From Lepidodermella squamata (lineage: Eukaryota > Gastrotricha), in assembly GCA_047495785.1 (NCBI GenBank), contig JBLDXI010000010.1, positions 1 through 64,000 of the forward strand: 64,000 nucleotides of DNA. Direction: 5' to 3'. The number at the start of each line of letters is the position of its first letter. The stretch's first letter is position 1. Below are positions 21,263 to 33,200 of the stretch, in pieces. The translations under genes and the position numbers were made by a program. The notes under the pieces were generated by a model. It was not told the origin of the DNA. It worked only from the letters and a program-made list of their open reading frames with translations, and made no database searches.

Positions 21263-24200
21263 ATGGACACGACAAAAGCTATGACGGTTATTGTTGAGCA
21301 GTTCGAGCAGGATGGAGGGTTGGCTCTTGATTTCAATTTTTGGTTTAATTATTAATTTCGCTATGTGTTAAACTAGAATAATGACCGAGGGTGAAGAGCG
21401 CGGCAGTCAAGTACCTTCGAAAGCTCGAAAATTGCGAATAGCCCTGTTACATTGGTTGGCTAACGTGACGAAAAGCGCTAAATCGGCCAAGCCAGAAGAT
21501 GTGAAACAGTTGACAGGAGTATCGATAGAGATTATCAATTTTTGCGGACCTTCTTTCCTGCCGAATGGCACTGGCGAACAAGCTGGAGAACAAATGGATG
21601 CTCAAAGTTTGTAGAAAAGCTAAAATTTACGCATGATGTCTAAATTGAGTTTTACCAGGCATGATTCTGTGGATGTTCGAACGATTTTTCAGTATTTTAT
21701 CCACTGTTGAGCCTGCCAACGTGAATGTGAATGAAATTTTGGACACGATGACGGCAATTTTAAAGCTAATTGAGGAGTTCGACGTCAGTCTGTATTATGA
21801 AATATCCTTTCGACTCGTTGCATTTCTTGGAGGTATTTCCTTTAAATAATAATTTGACAAATTTATTTAATACTTTATTAGACATTGTGCAGACCTATTT
21901 GAAAGACCACTGTACGGGCGTAGTGAAACTTGCGTATAGCGATCTTGAATTTTTCACGGAGGATTTCGATTTGAAGCAATGCCGCCTGCCATCAAATGGG
22001 ATCGAGTTGAACGGCTTGACTCAAATCAATCGATTAGTCACTCATTTGTTGGCGATTTTACACAACGGAATCACCTCGATTTATGCCACTGCCCAACCTT
22101 TGATTCTTCTCGATGCATGTCGAGCTGTTTTGATCGCTTTGGAATGTGGCGACCCGCAAATTAAGCTGGCAAGTTTTAAGACTGAAATGTATTCTCTCAT
22201 TATTTATATTTTTTATTTAGAAAAGCCTACAGTTTTTGTGTATTGCGATTATGACACTTCATAAGTCTTTCCGGTGCTGCTACGTCGCAGAATTGAAATG
22301 CTTGAACACTTTAATTCCGATTCTGTTCGCAGATATTTGCGCAACTGTCAAGCTATTAAACGGTTACAAATCGGAATATTCAGCCGTTTTGAATGGATGC
22401 GTAGATCTCATGGCAGCTTTGAGTCCAACGTTATTAACCGATTTATGTTCACCTGAGGCTTTAGCTGAAATAGCAGAAACTAGCATAACGTTTTTGATTT
22501 CGAACCCGGTCGATGATCATCGGATTTTCGAACAGCTCATTGACCTGTTGTCCTTGGGTAATAGTAACGAGAACCCGTTACCAACTGGTCGAATTTTCGA
22601 TTTGCTCGAAAGCTTATTAGCTAATCCTGGCTTCGAATCTCTGTCAATGACCGCGAATTTATTAGGAAAAATCGCTGTGCTAGTTCAGTCGAATTCAGCT
22701 GATTTTGGCTCTTCTTGGTTTCGAAATCTTGAAGAAAACGAATTATCGGGCATATTTTCTTCTCGAGATTCGCCGAGTGTCATGATTCCGGCGAAAAGGC
22801 AAAAAACTGAAGAACCGTTGATTGCAACTAACGCTCGAACTGTCGCTCATTTTTGCAAAAGTCATCCAATTATCGGAATTATTCTACGATCTCTATCGAG
22901 TTCATTCATCGCCCACAACGATAAAGGCCTTCCAGATTCGGTTTCTAATGTCAATTTGCTAGCCTCGGTACTATTTTCTGCTATCAACGCTGATTTGGAA
23001 AAAGCTGCGTCTGACGTAGTTCAATCTTACTCGGGCATTGTTCGAAGTGTGATGGCAGCTATTCAAAGCATGCTGTTGAATTTCGTCGAGCAGAGCCAAA
23101 ATCCGGCGAAAGAACTCGACACAAGTTTGGCCTATTTATCATTCTTTCAGCACATCACTTCAATGACTTGGCCGGAAAAATTCTTCGATCAAAGCCAATT
23201 GTTTGTTTTCACTGGATTCGCGTCATTGCCATGGTTCAGTGGGCAGCAAAATTGGCTGGATCTGAAGTTACCACCTAGCATAACGAAATCCCTTCAAAAT
23301 TTCGCCATGAAATTTGCTGCATTCGATTTGAAGTATTTGGAATCGGCAGTTGATTGCATAACTTTTTTGCCTCGAGAAATTTGCCCGCAATGGCGGCAAT
23401 TTGTCTTCCGAGAATGTTTCAAAACACCTCCGACTCTTGGTGCGATTCCGGCGATCAAAAGATTTCCATATTTATTGCATGTTATGGGTCCGACCAGTAA
23501 TTCGCTGGTCTATGAATCACTCCATCAATTCGTGGCGTCTGAAAGCGATAGAGCCGATCTAATGGTCCAAGTTGCGTCAATTCTCGGCGATTTAGCTTGC
23601 GTCATTTCGAGGCAATGTTCAGTTTCAAGAGGGACGTCAAAAGCTTTGGCAATAAATTGCCCATGTCATATTCAAAATGCGACTATCGACGATTCGGAGG
23701 CCGGGCGATCAACATCGAGCCGCGCCGTTGATGCTGCGATGTTCATCCCTGTTGCTGACGTTCTCTCGATTAACAAATTGGATTGCAAGGTGAGGCGACA
23801 AATGGCGGCGTCTTGCAAGAAAATCTTCTCCCATTTGTCATTCGCCCAAACTGCTTCGATTGAGCTACTGAAAGGTTTGTTTCCTATTGCCAGGAAGGAA
23901 TCTCTATGCAAAAAATTTCCACTCACAATTTGAGCACTAGCAAAAATAACTACTTTTTAAGTGCGCTGAAATTTCGAATATCTTTTAAAATTTTGGTTTA
24001 ATATACCGTAAATACCGAATTGGTAAATGTAGGTTTTCTTATCAATATCCTTAAATTCGTCCAATATAAAAGATTAATAATTAGCAGCCGTCCGACTTTC
24101 GTCGCTTTGGCTCATATTCAACAATACATACATAGATCATTGCCCGGTGGAACATGATACCCAACTTTTGATCCAAGACCCCTTTATTCTTTATTCATAA

Positions 24201-27200
24201 TTGATCGGATGATCCCAGCGCGCGGCCGGGCCTTCGATGACAATCTCGACTAGTGTTCATCCCAGCTCAATCTCGGCGTTAATGTGACTCCGAGATATTT
24301 CAGCGACGGAACCTGCGGTATCAGTTTTCCATTGAGTCTAACAAGTGCTTTCGGCTTCTTGTTATAATTCCCGAACACCATCACTTCGCACTTGAGCAAG
24401 TTGAGTTCAAGTCGCCATTTGTCGCACCATGCAGAGATACCAAGCAGCTTGTCCTCGATTCGCCGGCATGCCGCGCCATAGGACCTGGCCGCTGCCCAGT
24501 TGAGGGCGTCGTCCGCGAATGTCCCACGAGCCACAGAGCCCGGTGTGAATGCATCGTTCGCTTCGCACTGCTTTTCTTGCATATCCGCTGTGAAAAGAAT
24601 GAATATTTTAGTGAAAAGAAAGAATGAAATAGGCATGCCGAATTATTAGGCACTGCCTTCTAATATTTTTGAACGCCTCTTCTGCGTCTTCACCGCATTC
24701 TTGAGACGCGATGACCGCCTTAAGCTTGTTCAACTCATCCATTGCGGCTTCGCAGGGCTTGCCCGGTTTGAAAGCCGAGATCAGGGTGTCTTCACTGCCG
24801 TCCGTTGCCACGGTGACACTGCAGCTTTTGAATGAATCGGTAATTACTGACATCGGCAACTCTTCCCAGGCTCGAACAATCCAAGAACACACCTGCTCGA
24901 AAGTAGGCTGACGCATATTACCGCTCTTTGTAAAACTGTGCTGGATTTCATCCGCCATAAATTCATCGTAAAATTCGACGAGGCGAGCAATAAAATATTC
25001 ATAGGTGTATAGGTGCCAGAACGAGCTTTCAACTTTTCAGATTGTTCTTCCCCGGTGGGCCTATGGTCCAGAATAAATCCTAGTCATTCGATTGGTGAGA
25101 TAGCGGGCAGTGTGGTGTTAGCGATTTGCAGGCTGATTGAGGGAATTTCGACTGGGTGCCCTGGGGATGAAACCATGAACTGGGACTTGTCTGGGTTTAG
25201 TTTAAGCGAGTTTAAGCGAGTAAACCACGAGCAGAATTTGACTAGCCTATCTTGCAGTAAATCTCTGGCCTCCTTCAAGTGATCTCAGTACTGCTATATC
25301 GTGACACTTGGGCTGTATGAGAATTGGATGTATAACATCAAAACTTACCAAAATCAACAGTTTAGATCCGTCGATATTATCTTGGATCGATTGACTGATA
25401 ATGGCTATCGTGACAGAAAAGATGGACCAACGGCCCTTTGCCTAGGTATCGTTCTCCGTGAACTCACGAGTTCCCAGCTGAGAGGTGACATTTGATTGCG
25501 CACGCGAACAGTTCCGACGAGCCATAAAAGGGCTCATCGTTAGCCCAGAATCCAGCTTGAGCTTTTGAACTTCTTAGAAAATCTTATTTCTGATTTGAAT
25601 AATCTAACTTACGGCATTTTTCAGTCGCGAAGTCGGTTATGAGACAGGTTTGCTCTCATCGCAATGCCTTTAATTTGAGTATACCATTTTCCGTCGAATT
25701 TCACTGTGTTGTGCTTCAGAACGAATTCAACTGTTTCAACGAAGAAGTCGCTGCAACCTTCTTCAATCGCTTTAGTTTCCGAGATTATTCTGTTAGCCGA
25801 GGCAAGAGCTTCATTAATTGGTATTTGATTATACATATCAGAGATGTCTGCGGTAGCATATGGGGGTCTCCTGGACCCCAATCTTGCGCATTTGGTGGGT
25901 CATAGACCAGAAAGCACATTGAACATTGATACCCGGGAAGGGAGATGTTGACGGGTAAAATCGGAACCTAATTGATCCATAGTCCTGATAATTCGATAAG
26001 TATTTGATGGATATAAGTAATTTTTCTTAATTTTAATTGTTTTATTTTAGGAAATTGTTTGTCACTTCTCACTGATGAAGACGACGCCGCTCGACTGCTA
26101 TTCGCAGAATCACTTGCTAGCGTGGTTGACGTGGGCGAAGAGTTGAAAGCCGCATTTCTCGAAAAAATCTCAAAAACTGAAAATCCAAGCCAACTTTTGG
26201 CCTATTCACACGTCTTAGCCGTCTCATCGTTGCTGAAAAATGCGCGTGAAAACGTCTTCTCCGCACTTCTCACTTATTTGGTCAACTGCTCGTTGCAAAC
26301 CATGTCGAATCAGTCTGAAACTCGACTATCAGGCTCGGTGGCTGAAAATTTGTTGGCTGATATTATTGTTAAGCACAACCCCGATCGGCCTTTCATGGTT
26401 TTCGTCGATTGCATGGCCGATCTAGGCGAGTTGCTATGCCAACGCTTGATCACCATCACTACTAACGCGAACCAAATCGCAAATGGCGATAAAGACAGGG
26501 CAAGACGTCGCGCATTGTCCGGAATTTTACATACCATGGAAAATATCTGCCGGACGTTCCGCTTCACCGACCTTGAGCATTGCTTCTCAATGGTCATGCC
26601 AGCCGTTTTACCGCGTTTAGTCACCGCGTCCGACGTTGATATTTCGATCAGAGTGAATCTACTCGAATTTCTAGCCGAACAGTTAAGGATGTCGCCGAAA
26701 CACCTGCTGGCTGAGCATGTCGTCCGAATTTGGACCTACGTGTTGTGTTACGCGCAAACCGCCCAGGCTATCGAGGCAGCTAACAGCGTCGTAAAAGCAG
26801 TGGCGAAGTCGAATTTGGACGAAATGGTCTCGCGAGACAGTCAAAAGGCCTGCTTCCAGTTGGTCTCCAAGCTTGGCGTGAATCAAAAGCAGGCGATTAA
26901 AGGCTTGAGATTCCTCGCCGAGCATGAGCAAACATCAGGCCAGCGATTGAGTGATATGCAATTCGTCGACTTTTTGAGCCAACGTTTTCTTGGAATTCTT
27001 CTGTTTCTAGACACTCAATTTCAATCGACCTCAGTGTGTCATGCCGAGAAATTGTCCCTTGTTCAGAGTCTATGTATCTTACTCACAACCATGGGCGCTA
27101 GTCATGTAAACACGGTTCGAGTGAAACTTTTGGCCACGCTTCGCATTATTTTGAAACTGAAGGCTAAACGATTTTTGGAGGTCGCCCTCAAAGCTTGGGC

Positions 27201-30200
27201 GCTTTTCGTCAAGTCACTAGAGCCGGATAATCTGGCTCATATGTTGCCGCAGATCCTAGTTTCCCTGCTACCTCTCGCCAAAATGTTTCAGGGCAATGTC
27301 GACTCGATTTTCGAGTATTTGTTCAGTTTCAAAGGCGCTGTTATCCAGAAGTCGGCCGAAGAGATTTCTTACATCATCGTTGATATCGTTGAATTTGCCC
27401 GGCATGTCAAAGCTGTCCCGGATATAACTGCGATTAAACGAAGCCCGAAAAACTTTGCCATCGCGTGCTCTCGCGGTTGCGCGAATGAAAGCAGTGAAGT
27501 TCGTCTGCTGGCTTTGAGTCGATTGAAAAGCTATTTCGCGGAGAATCAAACCGTTTTGGTCAACAGCATGAGCTCGAACACGCTGGAGCAAGAATGGGGG
27601 CCGGTTTTAGGCCAGCTATTGAGGTGTTGCCACGATACTGATATCAACGTTCGATTAGCAGCGACTGAAGTTTTCGGCCTATTCGGCGCCGTAAATCCGT
27701 CTCGTATTCCGGCTTTGCAAAGCGGTGCTACGCATTTGACCAATTCTAACCTATCACTATCGCTGAATGAAGTAACAACAGATCCTGGTTTCGCGTACAG
27801 TTTGATTATGGACGTTTGTCGCGTTTTTCTGGCTGCTGATGACACGAAGGTTCAGGATGCTGCTGCTTATGCCCTGCAGCAGCTACTTTCAACTTTTGGG
27901 GTCAATGAAGCGCTTTTGACGATGAGTCAGCTGCAAACTAATAGCAGTTTTGGAATTCGTTTATGGAACAAATTTGCAACTTCGACCCAACAGCTACTGA
28001 AACCATACCTGAAAACCAAGTAAGGATTTTCTCAGAAAGAAAAATTGTAGCGCCACAGAAAATTTTGTATAATCTAAGAAAATGTGTAAAATCTAGGGTC
28101 ATTTCCTTCGGCCTGAATGCTAATTTCATGAAAATGTCAATCAAGCTTGAAATTTGGGAACTGGGGAAAAATACAATCCGTGTCATATCAGGAAGGGCCA
28201 GCACTCTTAAATCTGAAACTACAATTTGCTGTATAAAAAAAGCGTAATTATAAATGAAAAAAGTCCACTTTTTTGTAACGACAAATGTTACGTGACACGT
28301 TACCGGTTTTTCCTTCGATGTATGGCTTATTTCCACTGCCAAAAAACGTAAAAAATTGCCGTATCATTCGTTACGGTTTATTTGTAACTACATTTTTTCC
28401 CGTCGCACACGCCGCACTTCTTGCTAAGCGTGGTCGAAATTTGTATCGAAATCATACAAGTCAGCGAGATGAATGAATTCATGTGACTTGGACTTGAGGA
28501 TGTTCAAATGATCACCAAATCCAAGTCCAAGTCACATGAATTCATTCATCTCGCTGACTTGTATGATTTCGATACAAATTGCGACCACGCTTAGCAAGAA
28601 GTGCGGCGTTTGCGAAGGATATATGTTGCACAAAAACAGAACAAGAAGAAATGTGGATAAAATGAGTATAATCAAGAATATAATTGGATGAGCAGGATTT
28701 TCAACAGCTCATATTCAAGTATAAGTATAAGGCACTCATTATTAAGGCATTCAATTTGGCATACAATTTGGACTAGTTTGAGATATATTTAGGGTATGCT
28801 TTTGAGCAAGATTATATGAGCAATTTCGATAACTCTCAAGAGCATCATTCATAGGATCACCGGTGTATGCATCAGCACACATGAAAGCTATGTAGAAAAA
28901 CAAGTCAAATCATCGTCATCAAGATCATCATCAATAGGTATTGTCATAAGATCGCATCGGCTTGATTAGTTTTCGCGAGCACAGAACCTTTTGAGTTGTG
29001 GCGATGAAGGTTGTACAAAGCATTTCTTTGAGCAGAACCAAAAACTACAGATCGAGCACTGGCTCCAACCGGCTTGGCCGGCCTCAAAGAGTCTAAAGCA
29101 TAAGCGGCACCGATTTCGGTCGACGAGGATTGGCGTAAGAGGCGTTTTGTTTTCGACCAGTTCGCTATCAGCTTCAGCATTCTATAATCGGAAAAAAATG
29201 ATGAGAAAAAATGTTTAATTTCGTTTTCATCATTATTATTATGCGACAATACTTACCGAACGTGAAGAGCTGCTCGCTTCGTTATTCGGACTTTGGCGCA
29301 GTTTGTGCATGCGTTTGACTCGCATGTTAGTGGAAATCGACGTCATTAACCATCCCTTTATGAAAGGAAGAAAACACATGTAAAAATGTATTACACGGAA
29401 TATCGGCATTTTTTGGAAGCCATTGTCAATACGGACAAAATTGGGTTAATCTTTTTTCATCTTGCCAAACATCTTTTTCTATCTAACCGAAAATTTCCAT
29501 CTTTATTCATCTAACCAGCATTTTCTCGCGTGAAAAATACGAAAAATCTTTTTTCATCTTGCCAATGTCTTTTTGTATCTTGCCAACATCTTTTCCCATC
29601 TTGCCACGTGTTTCAATAGTTTTTTTGCGGCCACGCGTCTCGCAACGAAATCTTCAATAGCCTACCACCCAAGTGGGCAGTACGCTTAGGGTAATCGAGA
29701 AAATCAATCTCACGATTCGGTTCCTCAAGCCTAGCCCATCCGTTGATTTAGGCCTGTTCTTTAGGAACTTCGAATCGACCAAGGATAGGACGGCCGCCCG
29801 GTACCGCACGACGCAGTACTTCACAATTGCGGCCGGCATTCGATTGAAAAGTTCCAAAATGTTAGCCCTCTCAGCCGGTGTTACCTGAAATTATAAAATG
29901 ATGAGAAATTGTATTATTAAAATTGAAAGCTCACATAAACGGTGAAATGAATAAAAATGTGTTATCAGTATAATAACTGCGCATGGGCCACGGTAAGAAC
30001 TAAGTCTCTGGCCTCAGAGCAACTCGGGAACCGTCGAAATTTGGCACGCGGTGAATTCCAAGTTAATACTCCGAATCGCAGTTATCAGCAAAAACAGCAG
30101 TCAAATGCCAAGTTTCTTCGTGCGAAAAATTGACTCAATTTTTGCGAATTTTTATTAGCTGGATCACCGACGACAACAGCATCTCCAACACGATACTCAA

Positions 30201-33200
30201 CACCGCGAATCGTAGTTTTAGAGTAGCAGAGAACGACCTGAGGAAATTCGGGCAGCAAAAGAGTCAAAAAAATCAATCGGTATCAATTTCGCGTTAGGAT
30301 TTCTTTTCTGCTCAATTAAGGTAGCAACGAATCGAAGTATAGCAAACTTGGCAACCGAATAGGGCGTATTTTTGGTATTTTTATAAGTTTTCGACTTCAG
30401 TATTGCGTGATAGGCCTCAAACCGCATGGTCCAGGTGATTCGCAAGGGACCCAGGGCGATCATTTGAGCGGCTAGATGGAGCAAGTAGTGGTGTTTCGGG
30501 CGAATGAATTTTTTGCCGTTCGAAGAAACTGGGAATGATGCTTGCATACAACATCGTTCAATTTCTTTGAAATTTGGACGTTAGATAGCGGTGACAAACT
30601 AATGACAAGCTGATAGGCATTTATTAGTGAATGGGCCACTATTGGAACAAATACGTTAAGTTAATTAGTCGATCGGACCGATTTGGTTTACACTTATAAC
30701 TTGAATGTTCTGTTTTTATTTTGTATTCCTTGCCCATTCGTGAATAGTATTTTATATCGCTCACTTTCATTACACTATAGTGTCACGGAAATTATTTACG
30801 TAACATCCCGGCCCACGGAATACCGGGGCAAATTACATTTTTACTTTGGATTTCGGAAAACAGTATCGTGGCGGCGTTGTTACTCTTTTTTATTGTGCGA
30901 CCGCATAAATTTATGGTTTATCTGACGAAAATAGCTTAACCGTTACTCTGTTATGGAAAAGTTTACGTTTTTTCGAGCTGTTACGCCCTGTAACGGCAAA
31001 AATTGTCGTGCTAAATTTAAGAGTGAGAATACCGAAAGCTACCGAACCATTTACTATGTATACCAAAAATTTCTTGAACTGTTCAAAAGCTCTCTCTTCA
31101 AGATAATTCGAGCTGCCAAAAGTTTACATTTTTCTTTGATTTTTCAATTTTTTAGGTATGTTTTGACTGCCAAGTTCGATCCGTCGCAAGTGAAAATTCC
31201 GTTTTTCGGTTCGAATGACCGCCTTTCTCAATACAAGGAATGGCTCTGCGCTTTCACCCATTACTTGATCCAATCTCTGCCCGTATCTGCCAATGTCAGC
31301 GGCCACGCTAGTCAGCTGACCAACTGCTTCCAAGCTTGCAAAGCCATCGTTCGTTACGACGCAGCCCTGGCGTTGTTCCTGCTCCCATTTATTGCTCTTC
31401 ACGTTGTCACGAATTCGCAAGACAACAGTGGAAATTCTGGGCTTTCAAACGAAATCGGCCTTGAATTGCAAGCTGTTATCGATGCTTGTGTCGCCACGAA
31501 TGACCATCGATTAGTTGTAGTTAACACAACCCTAACGAACGCTTCGCCATCTGGGCGTGACGGAAGTGGGACCCCGCCAGCTTTTGCTATCGCGTCGCAA
31601 GTTCAATCCTACGTGTCATCTCAACTTCCAATGGCAGCTCAGGCCGCGTTCATCGTCATCGATCATTTCACGCGGTGGTTGGAAAACGCGAATTTGAGAA
31701 ATTCACAGCATCAACAACGGGCGATGCAAGTCAGCCGGCGTGGTGCTGATCAACAGGCGCTACCTCCAGCTGTTCCGTTACTCCAGGTCGAAGCTGTGGC
31801 TAACTTTCTTCGCAAAATCCCATCGCTTTCCCTGGCAATAGCTGCGGCGAATTGCCGGTACCCAGCTCGGGCGATGCGTTACTTCGAGGAGCATTTAGCG
31901 AGCCAGACTCCTAATACGCCAGTTTCTACGGCTGCGGCAAATTTCCTGCAAAAGCTCTACATGCATCTGGGCGAGCCTGATGGTGTCCTTGGCGTAGCAG
32001 CTACTTTCTGCCAGACACCCACTATCGAGCAAAACATCTTAAGGCACGAAATTAACGGCCAATTGAGTGATGCCTTGACGTGCTACGAGCAGGCTATTGA
32101 GCAAAACCCGGATAATTTCGACTTCTATCGGGGCGTTATCGGCTGTTTGTTGAGTTTAGGTCGTGATACATCGGCTTTGCATACAGTCGCCGGCGTTTTT
32201 GGCCGGCAGGATGAATCTCTTCAACTACCTGTTCAAGCTAAATTCTTACCATTTCAAGTCGAGGCACTAGGTCGGTTGAGTGACTGGTCTAGGTTGGAAA
32301 GTTGCCTAAAATCAGCGAGTTCAACCCTGATTCCGAACTCAACCGCTGTAACTCGAAGCTTAGAGTGGCCGGTTGGCTTTTGGTCAGCAGTTGTTTCACT
32401 GCGGCGCAATGACTCGTCTGCCTTCAACGAAGCGATTTCCTCGCTACGGCGGGCTGAACTCGGCCCGTTATCAGCCGCTAGTCTCGAGGCTGCGTCTTAC
32501 GTTCGTGGCTACGACAGCATAGTAAAAATGCATGTTTTAGCTGAGCTGGAAATGTTGGCGAAATACCTTTTAGGCCAAGGCACTGCCCTCTCTGAAATCG
32601 ACCAGGGCGATAAGCGGAATAGCAATAAAATAGCTGATACCTTGGCGTTATTCGACGTCAGGTTAGCGCTGACTGAAAAATCGTTAGCAGTTCGAGAGCC
32701 GCTACTCCAATTCCGGCGATTGGCCACAAAATTGCTGGCGGAGGGTGGAAATCAGCAAATGTTGCCTGGTTTGAACTCTCGTCTCGGTCGATTGTGGCTA
32801 GCCAGTGCCCGGCTGGCGAGGAAAGCTGGTCGTTACGAGACAGCTTATGGCCATATTCTGGCTGCTAACGCGTTCGCCGACCCAGGCGAGTTGCGGCTTG
32901 AAACTGCGAAATGGCTGTGGGCTCGAGGCAGCCGGGAAGACGCCTTATCATCGCTTGAACGGTGGTTAATCACGAAAAACCAGACTGGAAGTGCTGCTTC
33001 GAAGGACCCTCTCAATGCGCGAATGTTGTGTTTATGGACGCGTTACAACGAAGAAACGGCTATGTTGGACAGTGCTTCTCTAGTCAAACACTACCGGGCT
33101 GTGGTCGATGCTAATCCGAGGTCCGAAGAGAGTTATTTCTATCTGGCCAAGTATTTGTCGAAACTACTTCTCACGGCTTTGGAACAGCCTGCTCAGCAAG

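Larger units (their letters stand above)
23875..26050. mobile_element. ATR intron 5, filled with transposon fragments
   Basis: A 2.2-kb intron, against 50-120 bp for most of its neighbours. It holds, all on the minus strand, a reverse-transcriptase fragment (24250-24570), a pogo/Tigger-type transposase end (24650-24958), a second RT fragment (25020-25280) and a Penelope-like RT fragment (25621-25881). These are annotated separately. All are truncated. Confidence 0.75.

Noticed and set aside
30953-31155. N-terminal extension of ATR exon 7 to an upstream ATG
   Set aside because: Homology begins exactly after the acceptor TTTTTTAG at 31155 and joins in phase to exon 6, so the upstream part is intron.
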